Below, piece by piece: positions 1 through 4,782 of a DNA stretch of 5,122 nt (its first letter is position 1; every line of letters begins with the position of its first letter). Under the pieces are notes generated by a model. The model searched no databases and had not been told where the DNA came from. It saw only the letters and a program-made list of their open reading frames with translations. Both the position numbers and the translations under genes were made by a program. The DNA comes from Sulfurovum sp. (GTDB lineage: Bacteria; Campylobacterota; Campylobacteria; Campylobacterales; Sulfurovaceae): assembly GCA_030626265.1 (NCBI GenBank), contig DAOUPF010000127.1:1-5122 (forward strand). The letters are read 5' to 3'.

Positions 1-140
1 AGCGGTGTTATGCCAAGAACGAGGGCAGTCTCTTCTATTTGCCTGTATGTAGAGTTAAAGGTTTTTACTGCCATGTTATGTTCTTTAAAAGCCAAGAAAC
101 CATCACTACTGTTTTCTTTTAGAAATGCCTCTTTGCTCAT
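1..140 (-). CDS. Unrecognised protein, N-terminal 46 codons only (runs off the window)
   Basis: The frame is open from an ATG at 138-140 to the left edge, with no stop in 46 codons. The product begins MSKEAFLKENSSDGFLAFKE and continues to a segment near residues 33-46 (YRQIEETALVLGIT) that looks helical. I do not recognise the family, and no domain can be assigned from this fragment. An AAAGGT-type ribosome site lies a few bases upstream (146-157 region). The gene is on the same strand as the AOR/MoaD genes, but 84 bases and a long inverted repeat separate it from the second MoaD-like gene. It may therefore be the fourth gene of that operon or the first gene of its own unit. A role in pterin cofactor work or aldehyde metabolism would be only guilt by association. 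Confidence 0.55.
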   Translation of the reverse strand, partial: MSKEAFLKENSSDGFLAFKEHNMAVKTFNSTYRQIEETALVLGITP

Positions 141-164
141 ATATAACCTTTACCTTTAGATAAT

Positions 165-225
165 ATACCAAATCCAATTTAACTCATATACGCAAACAGC
201 ACATCATTTAAATTGGACATGGTAT
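165..225. repeat. Long imperfect inverted repeat between moaD-like gene 2 and the next gene
   Basis: TCCAATTTAA at 173-182 is perfectly complementary to TTAAATTGGA at 208-217. After a two-base mismatch the pairing resumes for six more bases (165-170 with 220-225). The central gap is 25 bases. No T-run follows on the minus strand, so it is a poor intrinsic terminator. It could be an operator (paired AATTGGA half-sites) for the downstream gene, whose possible -10 (TATATT or TATTAT, minus strand, about 160-168) lies in the left arm. It could also be an mRNA processing or stabilising hairpin. The role is inferred; the symmetry is directly visible. Confidence 0.45.
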
Positions 226-512
226 TACTCTCTCTCCCCCATATCTTTTATCCCCAAAATCAAACGATATGATCCAGGAGTACCAGGTGGTAGTAGAGCT
301 ACTCTGTCTCCATCTTTTAGGATAGTTGATTTTGGCAAGACAGTTCCATTTATAAAAACAGCCTCTATCTTGCCCTCTTCAAATCCCAACTCATCTATAA
401 AATCTTGTGCACTCATGTCATCCTTTAGCTCTCTAGGAACATTGACACACTCTATGCCTTTTTTTTTGAGCTCAGATCTCGCAAACGAGAATGCATTGAA
501 TGTAATATTCAT
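225..512 (-). CDS. MoaD/ThiS-family ubiquitin-like protein without terminal Gly-Gly
   Basis: This 95-residue protein starts MNITFNAFSF. It has a beta-grasp pattern: a first strand at residues 1-8, a helix near 34-42 (SAQDFIDEL), AVFINGTVL at 51-59, and DGDRVALLPPGTPG at 67-80. This resembles the MoaD/ThiS sulfur carriers that sit next to AOR-family oxidoreductases. The usual C-terminal Gly-Gly, which is adenylated and thiocarboxylated, is absent. The chain continues through TPGSYRLILGIKDMGERE. An ATG at 564-566 is in frame, but using it would overlap the upstream gene by 44 bases. The ATG at 510-512 lies 10 bases after that gene's stop and behind a strong purine-rich ribosome site. The gene is probably cotranscribed with AOR. 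A structural or AOR-assembly role is more likely than sulfur transfer, but this is inference. Confidence 0.82.
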   Translation of the reverse strand: MNITFNAFSFARSELKKKGIECVNVPRELKDDMSAQDFIDELGFEEGKIEAVFINGTVLPKSTILKDGDRVALLPPGTPGSYRLILGIKDMGERE

Positions 513-522
513 GATATTGTCT

Positions 523-765
523 CTATCCTCCTCCCACTTTTGGGAACATTGATAGGGTATCACCATGATTCAAAGCATGATTTTCATCTACATGTCTACC
601 ATTGACCATCAATACACCGATAGGAAACCTCTCTATAGGGATACCTGTATCGGCTATTATATCTCTAGCAATAGTATTTTGTACATAGCTTCTAACCTCT
701 ACTTTGAAGTTGTCTTTTCTATATTGAGCGAACAACTTCACAGTGACATCTATCATTTCAGGCAT
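523..765 (-). CDS. MoaD-like sulfur-carrier protein with C-terminal Gly-Gly
   Basis: This is an 80-residue protein. It shows the MoaD pattern of an N-terminal strand VTVKLFAQYRKD (residues 7-18), VLMVNGRHVDE (51-61), then HGDTLSMFP and a C-terminal VGGG. In this family the final Gly-Gly is adenylated by a MoeB/ThiF-type enzyme and then thiocarboxylated, donating sulfur for the dithiolene of the molybdopterin or tungstopterin cofactor. Its ATG (763-765) directly follows the AOR stop codon (766-768) with no gap and only a weak CTGGGA ribosome site, so translation is probably coupled to AOR. ATG at codon 4 is an alternative start. Similar MoaD-like genes accompany tungsten AOR operons elsewhere (aorD in Aromatoleum). 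Whether it replaces or supplements a housekeeping MoaD cannot be told from this window. Confidence 0.85.
   Translation of the reverse strand: MPEMIDVTVKLFAQYRKDNFKVEVRSYVQNTIARDIIADTGIPIERFPIGVLMVNGRHVDENHALNHGDTLSMFPKVGGG
526..535 (-). promoter_or_regulatory. Ribosome binding site that decides the start of moaD-like gene 2
   Basis: On the minus strand this reads GGGAGGAGGA. It lies inside the 3' end of the preceding MoaD-like gene, about 14 bases before the ATG at 510-512; a weaker GAGA lies closer. The strong site supports the short 95-residue product over the 113-residue reading from 566. Confidence 0.6.
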
Positions 766-2502
766 TTAAAAGTCCCAGAATGCATCTATCTCTTCATTTG
801 TGAAATCCCATACTACATTATGAGGAGGTAGTGGCTCATACTTCATAAACTCAGGGATCCTATCATCAGCACTTCCTAAACCAGCTTTTAGGTTAAACTC
901 ATGCTCAGTTTTGAGGATAGTTTTACCTAGATTTGTTACATCATCACCTGTGAGGTTGATACCAAATCTAGCATTTATCATATCAATCAAAGCTGGTAGA
1001 CAAGCAGGATCATCAAGAGCCGGGAATGCTACAAATATACACATACCAGTACTATCAACAGCAGCTGAAGCTATCTGTAGATTTCTAGCTAGCTCTACTT
1101 GACCCTCTTTTTTGAGTGGATCTATATATCCACCAGAGTTTAGAATGTTGGTAGCCACTGCATATCCTGCTGTATGGTCTGCACCCATAGGTGTAGTTGC
1201 ATATGTGATACCTTGACCCTTGATAGCTCTAGGCTCATATGCAGGAATAGCTTGGTTTTTGACAACTGGTACTCTCACTACTCCATATAGCTTACCTATA
1301 TTTCCTGTACCACTACCTATGATTCTTCCTATAGGAGTACCATTTGCTACCTCTTCAGCAAGGATTCTATATGCCTCTTCGCCATCACCAAACTCTACTA
1401 GTCCACCCTCAGCTGCTACACCAAATGCAACGCCTGTTTCGATAGCATCTACACCCAAATCATCCATCAAGTGGTCAATCTTGGCTATGAGATCTAGGTC
1501 ATTGATACCATAGTTCGCACCAAATGCCCATATCATCTCATACTCGAAGCCTGATGCTAGATAGTTACCCTCGTCATCATTGTATGTTTGAGAACACTGG
1601 ATTACACAGCCTGCATGACAGCCATGAGTTGTACTACCACCTCTAGCCTCGATATTCTCAGCCATGTGTTCACCACATATCTCTTCAGCATTTTCTGAGT
1701 TTCCAGAACGGAAGTTCATGCTTGGAAGTCCACCTGCTTCGTTGATGATGTTTACTAGAACATTGGTTCCAAATGCTGGTAGTCCCTCCCCACTGATAGG
1801 GTTCTCTTTGAGAGCCTTAGTAAATACCTTATTTGCTGCTTTAAATTTCGTAGGATCTGCTAACTCTGTCTCTTTGTATTTCTCAGCATCTACAGTAATG
1901 ACTTTGATTTTCTTAGATCCCATAACTGCACCTAGTCCACCACGACCATGACTTCTAAGCTTGCCTTTTGGGTCTCTAACTGATATATTTGATATCAACA
2001 TTTTCATTTCACCTGGACGACCTATAGTCATGACGGCTACTTTTTTGTTGTATTTCTCTTCCATCGCATCAAGTACTTCAAAGTTGTCTTTTCCTACTAG
2101 CTCAGGGCAGGCTTCTATAGTGACATTTTCTCTAGTGACATGCATATGATAGAATGTAGAATCATCTTCAGGTATTCCCTCTATGATGAGTGCTTTAACA
2201 CCAAGCTTTGCAAATATTGCAGCAGATGTTCCTCCAACATTACTCTCTTTGATACCACCAGTTAGTGGGCTTTTTGCCCCTAGTGAGTTTCGTCCAGAGT
2301 TTGCAGCAATTGTTCCAGATAGTAGCCCTGGAGCAAAGACCATCTTGTTGTTTGGCCCTAGTGGGTGACACTCAGGGTCAACTTCAGCTGCTACTATAGT
2401 AGAGGTCATTCCTCTACCTCCTAGTCCCATCCACTCTTGTGGTACTTCCTCAATCTTAAAACTAAGGTCATTCATATTCACACGATATATTTTATCCGCC
2501 AT
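766..2502 (-). CDS. aor: Aldehyde:ferredoxin oxidoreductase (tungsten/molybdenum bis-pterin enzyme)
   Basis: This 578-residue protein belongs to the AOR family, which oxidises aldehydes to carboxylic acids with ferredoxin as partner, or runs in reverse at low potential, using a tungsten bis-pterin and one [4Fe-4S] cluster. The N-terminal domain has GLGGRGM at 26-32 and the RNSLGAKSPLTGG stretch at 71-83. GRGGLGAVMGSKKIKVI spans 186-202. Cluster ligands are likely C295, C299 and C303 (GCHAGCVIQC) plus C488 in DSTGMC (483-488). The pterin-binding DDLGVD motif is at 347-352, and H443 in GADHT is probably the active-site histidine. A longer frame starts at 2571, but its first 23 residues are unlike AOR. 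The ATG at 2500-2502 has AAGGAG six bases upstream and gives the family's usual length. No ferredoxin-like or FAD subunit gene follows. The substrate is unknown, and tungsten versus molybdenum cannot be decided from sequence. Confidence 0.95.
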   Translation of the reverse strand: MADKIYRVNMNDLSFKIEEVPQEWMGLGGRGMTSTIVAAEVDPECHPLGPNNKMVFAPGLLSGTIAANSGRNSLGAKSPLTGGIKESNVGGTSAAIFAKLGVKALIIEGIPEDDSTFYHMHVTRENVTIEACPELVGKDNFEVLDAMEEKYNKKVAVMTIGRPGEMKMLISNISVRDPKGKLRSHGRGGLGAVMGSKKIKVITVDAEKYKETELADPTKFKAANKVFTKALKENPISGEGLPAFGTNVLVNIINEAGGLPSMNFRSGNSENAEEICGEHMAENIEARGGSTTHGCHAGCVIQCSQTYNDDEGNYLASGFEYEMIWAFGANYGINDLDLIAKIDHLMDDLGVDAIETGVAFGVAAEGGLVEFGDGEEAYRILAEEVANGTPIGRIIGSGTGNIGKLYGVVRVPVVKNQAIPAYEPRAIKGQGITYATTPMGADHTAGYAVATNILNSGGYIDPLKKEGQVELARNLQIASAAVDSTGMCIFVAFPALDDPACLPALIDMINARFGINLTGDDVTNLGKTILKTEHEFNLKAGLGSADDRIPEFMKYEPLPPHNVVWDFTNEEIDAFWDF

Positions 2503-2508
2503 ATTATA

Positions 2509-2514
2509 CTCCTT
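2509..2514 (-). promoter_or_regulatory. AOR ribosome binding site
   Basis: AAGGAG on the minus strand lies six bases before the ATG at 2500-2502. This fixes the AOR start at MADKIYRV rather than at the in-frame ATG 69 bases upstream. Confidence 0.85.
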
Positions 2515-2613
2515 ACTTAATTCAATGGTATGAGAGCATTGTAACACATAAGGATAGCACAGGAGTAGCAAGAAATAGAAGAGTAAAACTTTAGAAAAAT
2601 TGGATACAATTAA

Positions 2614-2635
2614 CTCCTTAGATGAGAGAAAGGAG
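2614..2635 (+). promoter_or_regulatory. Hairpin that could hide the fdhD ribosome binding site
   Basis: CTCCTT at 2614-2619 is perfectly complementary to AAGGAG at 2630-2635, with a 10-base loop. AAGGAG is the fdhD Shine-Dalgarno sequence, five bases before the ATG at 2641. If the transcript starts upstream of 2614 (a TACAAT box ends at 2610, so the start could fall either side), this 6-bp stem could lower fdhD translation. The effect is inferred. Confidence 0.4.
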
Positions 2636-2640
2636 CTAGT

Positions 2641-3423
2641 ATGGAACCTACATATGAGTTTGAAATCACCAAGATAAAAGGTGAGAAGAGATACTCCTTT
2701 GATGATATATTAATCCGTGAGATAAAACTATATATAAATGTAAATGGCAAAGAGATAGCTATGCTCATGTCAACTCCAGTAGACCAAAAAGAGCTGGCTG
2801 TGGGTTATCTCATGAGTGAAAATATCCTAGCAGATATAACAGATATCAGTAGTATATCTATAAACGATGATGGTGACAAGGTAGAGATAATAGCAGAGAT
2901 AGATGAAGATGCAGCCAAAAAGCTAGATAGTGAGGGTGTAGTCATCAGTGGGTGTGGACGAGGGAAAACAGCCAATATAGATATAGATGCTATTGAAGCA
3001 AAAATAAATACTACAGACTATCATATGAGTGCAGCTCTGATATCCCAAGAGATGGATGGGTTCTTGCAGTATTGTAAGCTTTACAAACAGACTGGCTGCG
3101 TACATACTGCCAAGCTCTATTTCGAGAGTGGAGAGTATTTTATAGCAGAAGATATAGCACAGCACAATACTGTAGATAAGGTGATGGGCAAAGCAAAGCT
3201 GGCAGGAGTAGATACATCTAGAGCAGCTTTGATGGTGAGTGGCAGGCTCTCCTCTGAGATGGTAGCCAAAGCAGTGATGCATCAGATACCTATCTTGGTC
3301 TCTCGTACTGCTTCTACTTGTCTTGGTGTTCGTATTGCAGAAAAGTTTGGTGTGACTTTAGTAGGTTTTGTGCGAGGTGATAGGATGAATATATATATGA
3401 ATGATTGGAGAGTTGATGCATAG
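2641..3423 (+). CDS. fdhD: FdhD-family sulfurtransferase / cofactor delivery protein
   Basis: This 260-residue protein is full length for FdhD. In E. coli, FdhD takes sulfur from the cysteine desulfurase IscS and passes it to the bis-MGD cofactor of formate dehydrogenase. Conserved blocks are DQKELAVGYLMSE (48-60), SGCGRG (103-108), TGCVHTAKLY (151-160), EDIAQHNTVDKVMG (170-183), MVSGRLSSEMVAKA (198-211) and LVGFVRGDRMNIY (240-252). Only one cysteine, C105, is present at the sulfur-relay loop. The second cysteine of the E. coli CxxC is G108. AAGGAG lies five bases before the ATG. The gene diverges from AOR, with no formate dehydrogenase in view, so this copy may serve AOR or a formate dehydrogenase encoded elsewhere. 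The protein is cytoplasmic, with no signal peptide. Confidence 0.93.
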   Translation: MEPTYEFEITKIKGEKRYSFDDILIREIKLYINVNGKEIAMLMSTPVDQKELAVGYLMSENILADITDISSISINDDGDKVEIIAEIDEDAAKKLDSEGVVISGCGRGKTANIDIDAIEAKINTTDYHMSAALISQEMDGFLQYCKLYKQTGCVHTAKLYFESGEYFIAEDIAQHNTVDKVMGKAKLAGVDTSRAALMVSGRLSSEMVAKAVMHQIPILVSRTASTCLGVRIAEKFGVTLVGFVRGDRMNIYMNDWRVDA

Positions 3424-3426
3424 AGG

Positions 3427-3463
3427 CAATCAGGTGTTATAAGTTTTTTGCTCCTCTGATTTG
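3427..3463. terminator. Weak hairpin between the converging fdhD and toxin genes
   Basis: CAATCAG at 3427-3433 pairs with CTGATTTG at 3456-3463 with one bulged T, around a 22-base loop. T-rich sequence follows on the plus strand (TTATCTTATT). It lies between two convergent genes and could be a poor intrinsic terminator for fdhD. It overlaps the attC-like remnant, so part of the symmetry may be inherited from that. Confidence 0.3.
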
Positions 3464-3468
3464 TTATC
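3451..3468 (-). repeat. Truncated attC-like site, one arm only
   Basis: CTCCTCTGATTTGTTATC matches the right arm of the complete attC-like site (CTCCTCCGATTTGTTATG, 4164-4181) at 16 of 18 positions, in the same orientation and the same place: the 3' end of a minus-strand gene. The toxin stop codon (3469-3471) abuts it. The expected partner arm (ACATAAC or AGATAAC) should lie within about 135 bases to the left, but that interval is fdhD coding sequence and holds neither. The site therefore appears to be cut off where the cassette region joins fdhD. Confidence 0.6.
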
Positions 3469-3738
3469 TTATTCTCCGTAGTGTGACCACATCCTTGAGA
3501 TTCTTACTATTTTATCTGATTCTCTCACTTCATAAACTATTTGGTGTTTGATGTTTATTCTTCTTGAATATGAGCCATTTAAATTCCCAACTAATTTTTC
3601 ATAAGGTGGTGGATTTTGAAAAGGACTTTTTCTAATAATTTCAATCAATGCTTGAGCTTTTGTTGCCAGATTAGCACTTGATAGCTTTTTAGCATCTTTT
3701 AACGCTAGTTTACTATACAGTATTTTATAGTCTACCAT
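3469..3738 (-). CDS. yoeB: Txe/YoeB-family toxin (ribosome-dependent mRNA endoribonuclease)
   Basis: This 89-residue protein has the Txe/YoeB pattern: N-terminal helices with DAKKL (15-19), SPFQNPPPYEKLVGNLNGSY (38-57), SRRINIKHQIVYEV (58-71) and the C-terminal RMWSHYG (82-88). YoeB toxins bind the ribosomal A site and cut mRNA. Comparison with E. coli YoeB (E46, R65, H83, Y84) places E47, H86 and Y87 at catalytic positions, but the R65 position (HRLVY in E. coli) is Q66 here (HQIVY). The start overlaps the antitoxin's end by seven bases (ATGGTAG), so the two are translationally coupled. The nearby G/C content is low (17 of 60 bases at 3541-3600). It sits in an integron-cassette-like unit. 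Activity is uncertain because of the Q66 substitution. Confidence 0.9.
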   Translation of the reverse strand: MVDYKILYSKLALKDAKKLSSANLATKAQALIEIIRKSPFQNPPPYEKLVGNLNGSYSRRINIKHQIVYEVRESDKIVRISRMWSHYGE

Positions 3739-3977
3739 TCAACAGTTTCACTAAAATCACTATCTGGGGCATTCATTGATTCTTGTATGGAGGCTGCCAT
3801 ATTTGGTATATAGTTTAAATATAAGGTTTCTTCTATTGCATTCCAATCTTCTTGTGAAATCATTACAACATTATTTCTTTTCCCAGTGATGAGTATTGGT
3901 TCATGTGTTTGTGCTGTCTCATCCATTACATTATAAATATCTGCTCTAACTTGACTAACTGACATAATTTTTGTCAT
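3732..3977 (-). CDS. yefM: YefM/Phd-family antitoxin
   Basis: This 81-residue protein has an N-terminal Phd/YefM DNA-binding region (SVSQVRADIYNVMDETAQTH at 6-25, then EPILITGKRNNVVMISQEDW at 26-45). Its linker is IEETLYL, and its acidic tail (about 55-81) is the part that binds and neutralises the toxin in this family. YefM antitoxins also repress their own operon, with the toxin as co-repressor. The ATG at 3975-3977 has AAAGG about eight bases upstream; ATG at codon 5 is a weaker alternative. A near-consensus promoter and GTAC palindromes lie upstream. The gene leads the toxin-antitoxin pair, with a seven-base overlap at its 3' end. Confidence 0.9.
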   Translation of the reverse strand: MTKIMSVSQVRADIYNVMDETAQTHEPILITGKRNNVVMISQEDWNAIEETLYLNYIPNMAASIQESMNAPDSDFSETVEW

Positions 3978-4003
3978 GAGGTACCTTTACGTTGATTTTC
4001 TAT

Positions 4004-4024
4004 ATTGTACTAAATATCGTACGG
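4004..4024. promoter_or_regulatory. Probable YefM operator (GTAC half-sites) over the promoter
   Basis: The imperfect palindrome ATTGTAC, then eight bases, then GTACGGT covers the -10 and spacer. CGTACG at 4018-4023 is itself palindromic, and a further GGTACC lies at 3980-3985 next to the antitoxin start. In E. coli, YefM binds palindromes with a TGTACA core at its own promoter, so autoregulation here is a reasonable inference. Confidence 0.5.
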
Positions 4025-4032
4025 TTTGTCAA
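4004..4032 (-). promoter_or_regulatory. Near-consensus sigma-70 promoter of the toxin-antitoxin pair
   Basis: On the minus strand TTGACA (4032-4027) and TACAAT (4009-4004) are separated by exactly 17 bases. The antitoxin ATG lies 26 bases beyond the -10. The promoter is inside the cassette, between the left attC core (4049-4055) and the gene, so the pair would be expressed without an integron promoter. Confidence 0.85.
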
Positions 4033-4048
4033 GAGGTTCTATATTCAC

Positions 4049-4182
4049 ACATAACTTTTAAGGTGAGGAACGATGTGGATATCATGGCTTAATAATATGA
4101 GCTTTCAAGTTTCTTTATGCGACACTTTAAAGCTCGGTATTTCCGCACTTTATACTCGTTTCTCTCCTCCGATTTGTTATGT
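4049..4182 (-). repeat. attC-like integron recombination site (134 bp) of the GNAT cassette
   Basis: The outer arms ACATAAC (4049-4055) and GTTATGT (4176-4182) are perfectly complementary and fit the core and inverse core (GTTRRRY-like; GTTATGY is the form of Vibrio repeats). After unpaired spacers (4056-4064 and 4165-4175), GAGGAACG (4065-4072) pairs with CGTTTCTC (4157-4164) with one G-T wobble. An inner stem pairs GAGCTTT (4099-4105) with AAAGCTC (4129-4135) and continues AAGT with ACTT after one mismatch. Length and layout match attC sites. The GNAT stop codon (4177-4179) falls inside the right arm. The expected cut is ACATAA|C on the plus strand, between 4054 and 4055. Confidence 0.72.
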
Positions 4183-4650
4183 TTTCTCTTGTATGTAAAT
4201 TTCTCTACATCCTCTTTCGTTTGTTATTATGTCTTTTTCATATTTCATATTAAGTTTTGTTAATACTTTTTTAGATTGAAAATTATCTTTATTTGTTAAG
4301 GCTAATATACTATTTAATTTTAATTTTTCAAATGCAAAATTTATTTGAGCTTTGCCTATTTCAGTGGCATATCCCTGATTCCAAAATTCTTTTGCTAAAA
4401 TAAATCCAAATTCAAAATCATTCTTATCAAGATAGTTACATTCTAATATTCCTGCAAAACCTATTAAATTATTATTTTGTTTTTCAAATATTGGTGCTAA
4501 ACCAATATTTGAATGTTCTTTTGCAAAATAATTATTAATAAATTCTTTTGTTTCATTAGAAGAAAATATTTTTTGAGAAAAAGCATAATTCATTACATCT
4601 TTATTCGAAAATATTTTTTCATATAAAATTTGTATATCTTCTGATTGCAT
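4177..4650 (-). CDS. GNAT-family N-acetyltransferase (RimJ/RimL-like), start codon uncertain
   Basis: Read from the first ATG this is 157 residues. It has a GNAT core: strand NLIGFAGI (61-68), FEFGFILAKEFW (79-90), the acetyl-CoA pyrophosphate loop NQGYATEIG (91-99, an R/QxxGxA-type motif), and TNKDNFQSKKVLTKLNMKYE (119-138), the usual N-x-x-S region. The family transfers acetyl groups from acetyl-CoA to amines such as protein N termini; the substrate here is unknown. In-frame sequence upstream of the ATG encodes ILETDRLKLQI, the standard first strand of this family. The real start is probably ATA at 4684-4686, six bases after AAGGA, or an ATG there has been lost. The gene is very AT-rich (42 G/C of 180 bases at 4201-4380), unlike fdhD and AOR. 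It forms a cassette of 664 bp (4055-4718). Confidence 0.85.
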   Translation of the reverse strand: MQSEDIQILYEKIFSNKDVMNYAFSQKIFSSNETKEFINNYFAKEHSNIGLAPIFEKQNNNLIGFAGILECNYLDKNDFEFGFILAKEFWNQGYATEIGKAQINFAFEKLKLNSILALTNKDNFQSKKVLTKLNMKYEKDIITNERGCREIYIQEKT

Positions 4651-4692
4651 TATTTGTAATTTTAATCTATCTGTTTCGAGTATTATAATTTA

Positions 4693-4697
4693 TCCTT
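4693..4697 (-). promoter_or_regulatory. Ribosome binding site pointing to an ATA start for the GNAT gene
   Basis: AAGGA on the minus strand lies six bases before ATA (4686-4684) and nine before a second ATA (4683-4681). No comparable purine tract precedes the ATG at 4648-4650, where the upstream sequence is AT-rich and lacks AGG. An in-frame TAA (4690-4692) blocks any longer reading. Confidence 0.5.
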
Positions 4698-4712
4698 AAT
4701 GCACTATTTTGA

Positions 4713-4782
4713 ACATAACGTTTATCTTGAGCCATATAGTTTCATCTTGCGGTAAACTATTGACTCATAGTTTTTGTTATGT
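4713..4782 (-). repeat. attC-like integron recombination site (70 bp) of the 101-residue-protein cassette
   Basis: ACATAAC (4713-4719) pairs perfectly with GTTATGT (4776-4782), the same cores as at 4049-4182. Eight-base unpaired spacers follow on each side. TGAG (4728-4731) then pairs with CTCA (4764-4767), followed by a mismatch and CA with TG. An inner stem pairs ATAGTTT (4736-4742) with AAACTAT (4754-4760) around an 11-base loop, with T4735 extrahelical. This outer box, spacer, inner box, extrahelical base and terminal stem are the hallmarks of attC. The 101-residue gene stops inside it (4757-4759). There is no T-run, so it is not an ordinary terminator. Confidence 0.78.

Larger units (their letters stand above)
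2503..2640. promoter_or_regulatory. Divergent AOR / fdhD intergenic promoter region
   Basis: These 138 bases separate two start codons facing away from each other, so both promoters should lie here. The best -10 candidates are TACAAT on the plus strand at 2605-2610 (towards fdhD) and TACAAT on the minus strand at 2538-2543 (towards AOR). Neither has a convincing TTGACA at the right distance, which would be normal in Campylobacterota, where the -35 is weakly conserved. An AATTGGA heptamer at 2599-2605 also occurs in both arms of the inverted repeat at 165-225. I see no recognisable molybdenum or tungsten riboswitch. Confidence 0.5.

Noticed and set aside
75..81. A GTTATGT core-like heptamer inside the partial gene at the left edge
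   Set aside because: It sits in coding sequence with no complementary ACATAAC partner at attC distance, so it is probably chance.
513..566. 18-residue N-terminal extension of the second MoaD-like protein
   Set aside because: It overlaps the upstream gene by 44 bases; a strong ribosome site precedes the internal ATG, where the beta-grasp fold begins.
565..831. Plus-strand open frame of 88 codons opposite the MoaD-like and AOR genes
   Set aside because: It lies antisense to two well-supported genes, has no ribosome site, and its translation shows no domain.
2503..2571. 23-residue N-terminal extension of AOR
   Set aside because: Not AOR-like in sequence, and it would bypass the AAGGAG placed six bases before the ATG at 2502.
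2503..2640. Molybdenum/tungsten cofactor riboswitch before AOR or fdhD
   Set aside because: The region is short and AT-rich; I could not find the multi-helix arrangement of a Moco riboswitch, only a 6-bp stem.
2923..3282. Minus-strand open frame of 119 codons inside fdhD
   Set aside because: Antisense shadow of a clear FdhD; its cysteine- and histidine-rich translation is an artefact of the complementary frame.
4713..4782. Reading the hairpin as a rho-independent terminator
   Set aside because: No T-run follows the stem on the minus strand, and the paired-unpaired-paired layout with cores repeated at other gene junctions fits attC better.
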